Below are positions 6,577 to 12,741 of a stretch of DNA of 21,132 bases, piece after piece. Position numbers and translations under genes: made by a program. The notes beneath the pieces were generated by a model. That model had not been told where the DNA came from. It searched no databases and saw only the letters and a list, made by a program, of their open reading frames with translations. Within the stretch, counting starts at the first letter, position 1. The number at the start of each line of letters is the position of its first letter. Source of the DNA: a virus; IMG/VR virus record IMGVR_UViG_3300037191_001672, positions 1-21,132 of that record; one strand, 5' to 3'.

Positions 6577-6845
6577 TGATGACTGATGAACAAATGAAAG
6601 ATCGTTTGGCTTTAATCAGAAAAGTCGGTAATCGTCGTAATAAAATGGCAAATCTTAAAGCTAAATCTAAGGCTCTATTAAATTCTGATATGTTGCCAAA
6701 AAAGAGTAAGCTTGTTCATGGCATTTTCATTCCGACTGATGACATGACTAATATCAATACATACACCGATGCACCGAAATATGCAAAGATGTATTATGGC
6801 GAAACTGCACATGAAACAACGAAATTTGATAATGATTGGAATTGA
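6576..6845 (+). CDS. Small basic phage protein of unknown function
   Basis: This 89-aa protein starts at ATG 6576 (or the adjacent ATG 6579), eight bases behind GGAGGA (6562-6567). The N-terminal half is basic and helical (RKVGNRRNKMANLKAKSK), possibly nucleic-acid binding. The C-terminal half is polar with several Tyr and Thr. No motif allows a function call. The next gene starts one base after its stop. Confidence 0.6.
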   Translation: MMTDEQMKDRLALIRKVGNRRNKMANLKAKSKALLNSDMLPKKSKLVHGIFIPTDDMTNINTYTDAPKYAKMYYGETAHETTKFDNDWN

Positions 6846-6846
6846 T

Positions 6847-7107
6847 ATGAAATATGAAAGAGAATGGCTTGTAAATACTTTGCTAGAAAATGAGAGCAAA
6901 GTAACATTCACTAAAAAAGACGGTACATCTCGTGTGATGTACTGCACGCTGCATCCATCTTTCTTACCGCCGGCTAAAAAGGACGATGCGTTAAGTCAGA
7001 AAAAAGTTCGTGCATTGAATGAAGAAGTTGTTGTAGTATATGATACAGAATCTGAAGGTTGGAGATCCTTCAGAGTTGATAGTGTGCTCGATTTTGAAAG
7101 TCTATAA
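6847..7107 (+). CDS. DUF2693-like small protein (SH3-barrel-like)
   Basis: I start the gene at ATG 6847, one base after the previous stop with GGA six bases upstream, instead of the longer frame from 6769, which would overlap the neighbour by 77 bases. The 86-aa product reads VTFTKKDGTSRVMYCTL, later VVVVYDTESEGWRSFRVDSV. This VxFxKKDGTxRxMxCTL ... VYD...GWRxFRxDS layout matches the small beta-barrel family I know as DUF2693 from T4-like phages. Its function is unknown. It is the last gene of the small-gene ladder, and its stop codon lies inside a late promoter box. Confidence 0.7.
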   Translation: MKYEREWLVNTLLENESKVTFTKKDGTSRVMYCTLHPSFLPPAKKDDALSQKKVRALNEEVVVVYDTESEGWRSFRVDSVLDFESL

Positions 7108-7110
7108 ATA
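7103..7110 (+). promoter_or_regulatory. T4-type late promoter box (TATAAATA)
   Basis: A perfect TATAAATA overlaps the TAA stop of the preceding gene. Expected start is near 7116, giving an untranslated leader of about 80 bases to ATG 7195. It would add late transcription of the small membrane protein, the basic protein and gp33. Confidence 0.55.
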
Positions 7111-7194
7111 GGTATTTAGTATCCATCCACCCTCAAAGGAACTCTTTAATTATACCACCATTTCTAATATCTGTACACAGTAAAAGGTTGACTT

Positions 7195-7407
7195 ATGAAT
7201 TTTTATATCGAACCATTTTGGGTAGCGTTTGCCTGCGTCGGGCTTAGTGCTTTGACCGGATATCTAATTGCTCGTACAAATCACGATGCAGATAATGAAA
7301 GAGCTATTGAGGACACTATCACATACCTTTGTAAAGAAGGCTATATAAAGCATAGGCATTTATCTGACGGTGAAATCGAAATCATTCCTCTGGAAGCAGA
7401 ACTATAA
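7195..7407 (+). CDS. Small single-span membrane protein
   Basis: The 70-aa product has one hydrophobic segment (residues 6-26, PFWVAFACVGLSALTGYLIA) followed by R27 and a polar, mostly acidic tail. This suggests an N-out/C-in inner-membrane protein or an uncleaved signal anchor. The tail pattern DTITYLCKEGYIK then GEIEIIPLE resembles short proteins of similar layout that I recall from marine T4-like phages; function is unknown. AAGG at 7184-7187 is seven bases before the start. It could act in host membrane takeover, superinfection exclusion or lysis timing, but nothing decides between these. Confidence 0.65.
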   Translation: MNFYIEPFWVAFACVGLSALTGYLIARTNHDADNERAIEDTITYLCKEGYIKHRHLSDGEIEIIPLEAEL

Positions 7408-7415
7408 AATAAGTG

Positions 7416-7444
7416 TGTACAACCTATTAATAATGTTGTAGAAT
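7416..7444 (+). promoter_or_regulatory. Sigma70-like promoter before the basic protein/gp33 genes
   Basis: TGTACA (7416-7421; four of six to the -35 consensus) and TAGAAT (7439-7444; five of six to the -10 consensus) are 17 bases apart. ATG 7473 follows with GGAGG at 7463-7467. The same arrangement (TGTAC-like element, 17 bases, TATAAT-like element) recurs before gp32 at 9256-9284. Confidence 0.5.
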
Positions 7445-7472
7445 GTATTATAGCAACGTTTTGGAGGATACC

Positions 7473-7979
7473 ATGGTTAAGAGAGATACTATAAAAATCA
7501 AGCCTAAGAAGCCACGCAAGCCTATGTCAGAGGAACAGCGCAAGCAGGTTGCTGAGCGTTTTGCCAAAGCTCGGGCCGAAAAGCTACTAAAAAATCCACC
7601 ATCATATTCATACATTGCCGATAACATATTGGCATTACCTGAAGATGATGTGTTCTCTCTTAAAAATATCAGACGGTGGCAGGCAACACAGAAAGAGATC
7701 TTGAAAGAAGATAGATCTCTCCTCCGTAAAGAACCTAATACAAAGGGCCTTTATGGAAAGGTATCTGCTACTGCCGGATACATTGCAAACCTAGATAGGT
7801 TCTTACGTACCGGAGATTACTGTGATGACTTCTATGGTGAACATAGGGAACACGCAGTAAAGTGGAGATGTGTACATCCGGCATACGACAAAGAAGGTAA
7901 TATTAAACGAACACATGGCGTATTTTATTCAGACCTTGGATTTACCTGGAATGATATGGCGGAAAACGAGGTTGAATGA
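7473..7979 (+). CDS. Conserved basic phage protein of unknown function
   Basis: I start at ATG 7473 because GGAGG lies five bases upstream; the longer frame from 7443 would overlap the predicted promoter. The 168-aa product has a very basic N-terminus (KIKPKKPRKPMSEEQRK, then a charged helix to about residue 45), followed by a LPEDDVFSLKNIRRW segment and a C-terminal globular part with HREHAVKWRCVHPAYD. The layout PxKPRKPMSEEQ-R-x-ERxxKAR with LPEDDxxSxKNxxxW is one I associate with a conserved protein next to gp33 in marine T4-like phages; its role is not known to me. The basic tail suggests nucleic-acid or RNA polymerase contact (inference). It overlaps gp33 as ATGA. Confidence 0.65.
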   Translation: MVKRDTIKIKPKKPRKPMSEEQRKQVAERFAKARAEKLLKNPPSYSYIADNILALPEDDVFSLKNIRRWQATQKEILKEDRSLLRKEPNTKGLYGKVSATAGYIANLDRFLRTGDYCDDFYGEHREHAVKWRCVHPAYDKEGNIKRTHGVFYSDLGFTWNDMAENEVE

Positions 7980-8206
7980 TAGAAACACAATTTTTAACAA
8001 AATCAAAATTCTCTGTTCTTATTGAGAATGCCGTAATTAAACAAAAAATGTCATACATCGATGCGGTGTGTGACATTTGCGAAAAGCATAATATCGATAC
8101 TCAGGATGTGCGCAAGTTTATATCTGCGCCTATCAAAGATAAGATTGAAGCCGAAGCAATGAAACTAAATTACTTACCACGCGGTAATGAATTAACATTT
8201 GAGTGA
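7976..8206 (+). CDS. gp33: Late-transcription co-activator, T4 gp33-like
   Basis: The 76-aa product aligns by eye with the C-terminal two thirds of T4 gp33. MSYIDAVCDICEKHNID corresponds to MSYLEATTAFLEENSIP, and APIKDKIEAEAMKLNYL to SGIIEKIQSEAIDENLL. In T4, gp33 binds the RNA polymerase beta-flap and links it to the gp45 sliding clamp, activating transcription from TATAAATA promoters together with gp55. The protein is shorter than T4 gp33 (112 aa) and lacks its N-terminal extension. It starts in an ATGA overlap with GAGG four bases upstream. Late boxes elsewhere in the window and the nearby gp32 gene fit the T4 arrangement, where gene 33 lies close to gene 32. Confidence 0.8.
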   Translation: MIETQFLTKSKFSVLIENAVIKQKMSYIDAVCDICEKHNIDTQDVRKFISAPIKDKIEAEAMKLNYLPRGNELTFE

Positions 8207-8209
8207 ACA

Positions 8210-9241
8210 ATGAAACCACTTCAGAATATAAATTTTGTACTGTCTAATAGATGCAATGCTACTTGTGTGTGGTGCCCGGCAAGTCGTGGCACTAAAAGTA
8301 ATTTTGATATGGACAAAGAGTTAGTATTTAAAATTATAGACGAAGCGGCTCACCCTGATTTTCCGTATGAATTGCAGCGTATGCATATGAGTGAAAATGG
8401 CGAGGCACTATATCATAGAGACTTTGTTGAGATCCTTCGATATATTAAAAAGAAACTTCCTAATGTGAAGGTTGATATGCTAAGCAACTTTGGACTAATG
8501 TCTAAGAAGGTTGCTGAGATACTTGTGAGAGAAAAACTGTTCGATTCTATTCAAGTTAATATTGATGGACACAACGACGAATCTTATAAGGCTGTCAAAG
8601 GTATTCCGTTTAAATCTGTAATGAAAAACCTAAAACATTTCTTAGGTTTGCGGATGGAACATTATCCTGATTTAGATTTTGGTATTAACGTAATGCCTGC
8701 CTTTGAATATGCTGCCACAATCTTCTCGGTATATGACAAGAACCCAATTCAAATTCCGGCTGGTACAAGTGTACCATTTAGCTCATACAGTTTGGTATGT
8801 AAAAGCCTAACAGAAATATTAGGTGAAGATATATTCAACTCACTGAGTGTAGTTAGACATAGTAGTTCAGGTATGTGGGCAGAAAGACCTCGATTTAAAT
8901 CAGGAGAACTTAAAGCTCACCCAGATTCTAAATGTCCTATGGTTAATGTTATGACAGAAACTATGTATGTAGCACCTAACGGAGATTTCTATGCATGCTG
9001 CCTTGATGATAATCAGGACTTGGTTGTAGGAAATCTGAAAGAGCAAACCTTAATAGAAGTTTGGAATTCACCTGAACGCCGAAACTTTATGAACAATATT
9101 AAGATGCATAACTATGGTAAGATTGGCTATCCATGTAATACTATTGGCGCCTGTCAAACCATAAATAACGCTGATCCCGATCATTGGAAAAATATCGAAG
9201 ATCAGTATAGCGATGGAGATTCCGTTGTCTTCGAAGAATAA
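8210..9241 (+). CDS. Radical SAM/SPASM protein, fused form
   Basis: The 343-aa product has the radical SAM motif C15-x3-C19-x2-C22 (CNATCVWC) at the very N-terminus. The GGE-equivalent loop is SENGEALYHRDF, and IDGHNDESY is a typical mid-barrel element. The C-terminal SPASM region has C242, APNGDFYACC (C263-C264), VGNLKEQTLIEVWNS, C309 and C315, enough for auxiliary Fe-S clusters. SPASM enzymes often modify ribosomally made peptides, but the family is broad and the substrate here is unknown. Unlike the 3070-5242 pairs, core and SPASM are fused. It starts three bases after gp33 with a weak ribosome site and is followed by promoters for gp32, so it sits inside the replication/late-transcription block rather than the accessory operon. 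Confidence 0.85.
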   Translation: MKPLQNINFVLSNRCNATCVWCPASRGTKSNFDMDKELVFKIIDEAAHPDFPYELQRMHMSENGEALYHRDFVEILRYIKKKLPNVKVDMLSNFGLMSKKVAEILVREKLFDSIQVNIDGHNDESYKAVKGIPFKSVMKNLKHFLGLRMEHYPDLDFGINVMPAFEYAATIFSVYDKNPIQIPAGTSVPFSSYSLVCKSLTEILGEDIFNSLSVVRHSSSGMWAERPRFKSGELKAHPDSKCPMVNVMTETMYVAPNGDFYACCLDDNQDLVVGNLKEQTLIEVWNSPERRNFMNNIKMHNYGKIGYPCNTIGACQTINNADPDHWKNIEDQYSDGDSVVFEE

Positions 9242-9243
9242 AG

Positions 9244-9251
9244 TATAAATA
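9244..9251 (+). promoter_or_regulatory. T4-type late promoter box before gp32
   Basis: A perfect TATAAATA follows the radical SAM stop codon by two bases. Transcription would start near 9257 and read through the sigma70-like promoter into gp32. Combined early/middle and late promoters are known for T4 gene 32. Confidence 0.55.
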
Positions 9252-9255
9252 GCGG

Positions 9256-9284
9256 TGTACTACGACACATGAACGTGGTATAAT
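9256..9284 (+). promoter_or_regulatory. Sigma70-like promoter for gp32
   Basis: A perfect TATAAT (-10, 9279-9284) is preceded at 17 bases by TGTACT (9256-9261), a weak -35 that resembles the TGTACA before 7473. The expected start near 9291 leaves a leader of about 42 bases with the repeat at 9295-9315 and AGGA at 9321-9324. The weak -35 with a perfect -10 could mean that a phage activator replaces the -35 contact, as in T4 middle promoters (inference). Confidence 0.5.
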
Positions 9285-9294
9285 ACAAAAACAC

Positions 9295-9315
9295 ATTACA
9301 GCAATATTACAGCAA
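9295..9315 (+). repeat. Tandem 10-base repeat in the gp32 leader, candidate autoregulatory operator
   Basis: ATTACAGCAA occurs at 9295-9304 and again at 9306-9315, separated by one T, immediately before the ribosome binding site (AGGA 9321-9324) of gp32. The region is A-rich and looks unstructured. T4-type gp32 represses its own translation by binding cooperatively to an unstructured leader next to the start codon, so these repeats may be its binding units (inference). Confidence 0.5.
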
Positions 9316-9332
9316 ATAAGAGGAACTATCAT

Positions 9333-10232
9333 ATGTCTTTTGCAGAACTAAAACGAAATAAAAGCTCAATCTCTAAACTCATCCAAGCAGCCGAAACTGC
9401 TGGCGGTGGTGGAGAAAAGAAAAGCTACGGTGATGATCGTATCTGGAAACCAACAGTAGATAAAGCCGGCAACGGTTATGCTGTCCTACGTTTCCTTCCA
9501 GCCGGTGAAGGCCAAGAACTTCCTTGGGTTCGGTATTGGGATCACGGTTTTAAAGGCCCAACTGGCCAATGGTACATCGAACGGTCTCTTACATCAATTG
9601 GCCAAACAGATCCTGTCGGTGAATTGAATTCCAAGTTATGGAATACAGGTATCGAAGAGGATAAAGGAACTGCACGCCAACAAAAGCGTCGGTTACACTA
9701 TGTCTCAAATATTCTAATTGTATCAGATCCTGCTAATCCTGAGCGTGAAGGCAAAACCTTCTTGTATCAGTATGGTAAGAAAATCCATGACAAAATCATG
9801 GATATGATGCAGCCAGAGTTTGCGGACGAAACTCCTACAAATCCGTTTGATATGTGGGAAGGTGCAGACTTTAAACTTAAGATTCGTAACGTTGAAGGCT
9901 ATCGTAATTACGATAAGTCTGAGTTTGCTTCTCCTGCAGCTATCTCTAGCGATGAGGATAAGCTTGAAGCTCTATATAATGGTATGTACGATCTAGCAGA
10001 GTTTGAAGATCCTAAGAACTATAAAACATATGCTGAGCTTAAAGCCAAGCTTATGAAAGTTCTTGGTGAATCTGCAGATGCCGGTCAGCAGTCATTGGCC
10101 CAGGCTGCTCAAATGAATGAGCCAGCGCCTGATCCAATGTTTAATGCTCCGGTAACGGCAGAGTCTATTAGTGAGAAATCAAATGATGATGACACACTAT
10201 CATACTTTGCCAAGCTTGCTCAAGACGATTAA
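9333..10232 (+). CDS. gp32: Single-stranded DNA-binding protein, T4 gp32-like
   Basis: The 299-aa product has the three-part gp32 plan. A short basic N-terminus (FAELKRNKSSISKL, residues 3-16) is the cooperativity domain. The OB-type core includes LRFLPAGEG, HGFKGPTGQWYIERSL, KRRLHYVSNILIVSDP and KIRNVEGYRNYDKSEF. A flexible Ala/Pro-rich linker leads to an acidic tail (SNDDDTLSYFAKLAQDD) that in T4 recruits replication partners. It coats ssDNA during replication, recombination and repair. The T4 core holds Zn through His and Cys residues, whereas this protein has no Cys at all: the region corresponding to the T4 zinc loop reads TSIGQTDPVGELNSKLWN, as I recall from marine T4-like phages. It ends tail to tail with the minus-strand tape-measure gene, the two stops sharing TTAA. 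Confidence 0.9.
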   Translation: MSFAELKRNKSSISKLIQAAETAGGGGEKKSYGDDRIWKPTVDKAGNGYAVLRFLPAGEGQELPWVRYWDHGFKGPTGQWYIERSLTSIGQTDPVGELNSKLWNTGIEEDKGTARQQKRRLHYVSNILIVSDPANPEREGKTFLYQYGKKIHDKIMDMMQPEFADETPTNPFDMWEGADFKLKIRNVEGYRNYDKSEFASPAAISSDEDKLEALYNGMYDLAEFEDPKNYKTYAELKAKLMKVLGESADAGQQSLAQAAQMNEPAPDPMFNAPVTAESISEKSNDDDTLSYFAKLAQDD

Positions 10233-12550
10233 AATGCCCCTGGCATAAGAGCAAAGGGATCGCCTGCAGAGGCGGTCCCATTTAAGTTTGTGGAGTTAGC
10301 ACTAGAAGAATTATTGTTTGCAGTATTAGTTGTATTGTTGTTAACAATAACTGACGAAATATTTGCGGCTAGCTGTGCCTGCAATACCTGGACATTTTCT
10401 AACTCCCTACGAGTTTCATTATCCAACTGCCTAATTTTCTTTTGGCTAGAGGTATTCCTATTATCAATACGAGTTTGGGCTGCAGCTCTTGTTGTTGCAT
10501 CACCTACGCCTACATCAATTGCCGGAATAAGATTAAACGCCGGTGTGATAAATGTTTCAGGAATATCAATTTTAGGAAGTTTAAACCTGAAGTTTTTAGA
10601 AATCATCAAGTATAGTTCATCACCAAGATTTGATATAAAGTTAGCAGCCTTTTCAAAGCCTGACTTAAATCCGTTAACTAGTCTTTTAACACTGAATGAA
10701 ATCTGTGCTACTAGAATATCTTTCATTAGGCCAATATTATCACCAAGAGCAGTGACTATATCAGACAGGCTAAATGACAGTCCGCCTAGATTAACCTCAC
10801 CACTAAACTTACTTGATAACCAATTTTTAACGCCGTTAAATGCCATTACAGCAAGATCACCTATACTGTAGTCTTTCCATTTAGAAAGCTCTTCAGCTTC
10901 TTCTTTAAATCCTAATTTTCCGGCTAGCCATGATGTAATGCTTAATATCGCATCCTTGACAAGGTTAGGCACGATTGTCGTCACATTGATTAGTGATGCA
11001 ATAATGCCTTCCATACCCTTATCAAATACAAATAGCTTCTTGACATACTTCCATGCATCAGATACGGCGAAGCCTACTATCATTCCGATACTATCAGTAA
11101 ACTTTGTTACACCGTCTACAGACCACTTGAATATACCGGTGAAATAATCAAATACAGGTTTTATAGCATTATCATATATCCACGCACCTATGCTGGCCAC
11201 GCCATCAAGAAGTGTTGTCCATAATGCCTTTAAAGACTCGACCGGATTTGCAAACACCCCTTTAACCCATGTCACGACACCAGAGATTGCATCTCCTATA
11301 AATGTCTGTAGCTTAAATTGTTTACCTTCTTCGTCAGTTGTTTTCCAACCGAACATAGAACCAATCCACTCTATTGCTTTATTGATTGGATAGTAGAATA
11401 TATCTGTCAGTGTTGTTGCACCTGCAACTAATAGGTTAAGTGAACTAGTCCATAATTGCTTTAATGCTGTTAAAGGATCTGTAAACAGCGTACCGAACCA
11501 TTCCATGACACTAGTAATCATATCTTTTATTGGTTTAACAAAGTCAATACCTTTTAGCCATTCGGCGCCTTCATCAAAGCCAAGCTTCTTTAGACCCCAT
11601 GCCATCAGATCCTTTAAAAGGTTTAGCGGAGCACCAATGAAGTCTGAAAGTGCAGTACTAATACCGGCCGTAAACTTTTCGAATATCGTTCCTTCGGTGC
11701 CAATAAAATCTGTGACACCTTTGAAGGCTGACACAAGAACACCGATAGGCCAAAGTATTTTACCAAATACTGCTAAAAGTTTTGTTGCGCCACCCTTCAT
11801 AAAGGTAACTATCTTTGATCCAAAACCACTCGTAAAGAATTCACCAATCGCAGCCCCAACTTTAGTGATAGGACTAAACAGCGATTTCATCTGGATAAGG
11901 AATTTGCCTATCCTTGGAGACTTAAATTTACCATCTTCGCCCTGCAAAGCAATAAGCTTTCCATCAATGCCGATACCAAATCCTTTGAGTATGCTTGCTT
12001 TGGCATTCTTAAATGCATTAGCTATTTGCCCACCAATAGATGTGATCTGTTTGCCATCTTCACCCTTAGGAAGAACTGCACTCATACTAAAGAATCTTAA
12101 TACGCGTGCCCGAACATTTAGAAATTTTTGATTAAGGGTTTTAGCCAATGACTCTGGAAACAGATTGCCAAACTTTATATTACTAATACGCTTTATGATA
12201 GGAAGTTCCCACCCGCGCATGCCCGCAAATGCAGCAGCTACAGCAGCAAGGCCTGCCGTAAAGCCTGCAAGCATTTTTCCAATGTTAGCAAGTCTACCAA
12301 AGAAAGCATTGATATTACCGCTAGCATTGTCAAGGGGTTTAAAGCCGGTCATTTCTTTTTTTACGACCTTAGGGGTTTTAGGACCTTCTAGCTTATCTTC
12401 TAGTCTGTCACCAGCACCACGTGCCTGCAATTTAAACTGCTTTGCAAAAGTAGAATTAAGCTTCATAATAGCGTCAGTCGTATTTGACTGCGCCTTATTA
12501 CCTTTTGCAATTTCGTCTTTTAAGTCAGACAGTGTTATTTTATCAGCCAT
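10229..12550 (-). CDS. Tape-measure-like tail protein (gp29-position)
   Basis: The 773-aa product follows gp26 and its frameshift extension on the same strand, the normal place of a tape-measure gene. A polar, helical N-terminus is followed by a Gly/Ala-rich hydrophobic segment (about 85-110, AGFTAGLAAVAAAFAGM), then a long region of loosely repeated modules with Trp and Pro landmarks (W-x-G-x-LF-x-DPL-x-AL-x-x-LW, then VFANPVESLKALWTTLL). A short coiled coil follows (DNETRRELENVQVLQAQLA) and then an Asn/Ser-rich tail. Such proteins span the tail lumen and set its length; at about 0.15 nm per residue, 773 aa would fit a tail near 115 nm (estimate). T4 gp29 is the functional equivalent at 590 aa; I do not see direct identity. 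Its ATG overlaps the upstream TAA as TAATG, so translation is coupled. Confidence 0.7.
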   Translation of the reverse strand: MADKITLSDLKDEIAKGNKAQSNTTDAIMKLNSTFAKQFKLQARGAGDRLEDKLEGPKTPKVVKKEMTGFKPLDNASGNINAFFGRLANIGKMLAGFTAGLAAVAAAFAGMRGWELPIIKRISNIKFGNLFPESLAKTLNQKFLNVRARVLRFFSMSAVLPKGEDGKQITSIGGQIANAFKNAKASILKGFGIGIDGKLIALQGEDGKFKSPRIGKFLIQMKSLFSPITKVGAAIGEFFTSGFGSKIVTFMKGGATKLLAVFGKILWPIGVLVSAFKGVTDFIGTEGTIFEKFTAGISTALSDFIGAPLNLLKDLMAWGLKKLGFDEGAEWLKGIDFVKPIKDMITSVMEWFGTLFTDPLTALKQLWTSSLNLLVAGATTLTDIFYYPINKAIEWIGSMFGWKTTDEEGKQFKLQTFIGDAISGVVTWVKGVFANPVESLKALWTTLLDGVASIGAWIYDNAIKPVFDYFTGIFKWSVDGVTKFTDSIGMIVGFAVSDAWKYVKKLFVFDKGMEGIIASLINVTTIVPNLVKDAILSITSWLAGKLGFKEEAEELSKWKDYSIGDLAVMAFNGVKNWLSSKFSGEVNLGGLSFSLSDIVTALGDNIGLMKDILVAQISFSVKRLVNGFKSGFEKAANFISNLGDELYLMISKNFRFKLPKIDIPETFITPAFNLIPAIDVGVGDATTRAAAQTRIDNRNTSSQKKIRQLDNETRRELENVQVLQAQLAANISSVIVNNNTTNTANNNSSSANSTNLNGTASAGDPFALMPGAF
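10256..10283 (+). terminator. Candidate hairpin terminator behind gp32
   Basis: GGGATCGCC (10256-10264) pairs with GGCGGTCCC (10271-10279) over nine pairs (one G-U) around a six-base loop, followed by ATTTAAGTTTG. It lies 24 bases after the gp32 stop, where convergent transcription meets. The U run is poor, so termination may be partial. The hairpin is inside the coding region for the last residues of the opposite tape-measure gene. Confidence 0.4.
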
Positions 12551-12741
12551 TATCTTTTACTTTGCTGTTCCTTGGCTCGTTCATTTTCTTCTTTTATATG
12601 TTCAATGAGCATTGTTAAATATACCTCCCTTTCCCATGGTATCATCTCTTCTATTTCGGTTAATGAATAATGATGATGTTGCATCAGGGAGAAATTCGTC
12701 TTAAAGTATCCGATCAGAGATTCGTGAGAAAGGGCTATTAG
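12550..12741 (-). CDS. -1 frame extension of gp26 (tail assembly chaperone-like)
   Basis: Behind the gp26 slip site the -1 frame is open for 63 codons, starting LIALSHESLIGYFKTNFSLM and continuing through SLTEIEEMIPWEREVYLTML to a charged tail ending QQSKR. Its TAA (12550-12552) shares a base with the tape-measure ATG. The extension is compact and helical, and PWERE-x-Y-x-x-L is a pattern I recall from small proteins beside gp26 in marine T4-like phages. An internal ATG (12684) could give a 44-aa protein, but it has no ribosome site, and plausible coding sequence continues upstream of it (GYFKTNFSLM) with no start codon other than by frameshifting. I therefore read it as the C-terminus of a 299-aa gp26 fusion, analogous to lambda gpGT. 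Confidence 0.7.
   Translation of the reverse strand, partial: LIALSHESLIGYFKTNFSLMQHHHYSLTEIEEMIPWEREVYLTMLIEHIKEENERAKEQQSKR

Noticed and set aside
6769-6846. Longer start for the DUF2693-like gene at ATG 6769
   Set aside because: It would overlap the preceding gene by 77 bases, has no ribosome site, and the family-like sequence begins near the ATG at 6847.
11296-11303. TATAAATG resembling a late promoter box on the plus strand
   Set aside because: It has one mismatch and lies inside the tape-measure coding region with no plus-strand gene behind it.
10290-12608. Several plus-strand open frames of 67-208 codons across the tape-measure gene
   Set aside because: They are antisense to a 773-codon gene in a coherent leftward late operon, lack ribosome sites, and read as Ser/Pro/Ile-rich translations typical of complementary-strand shadows.
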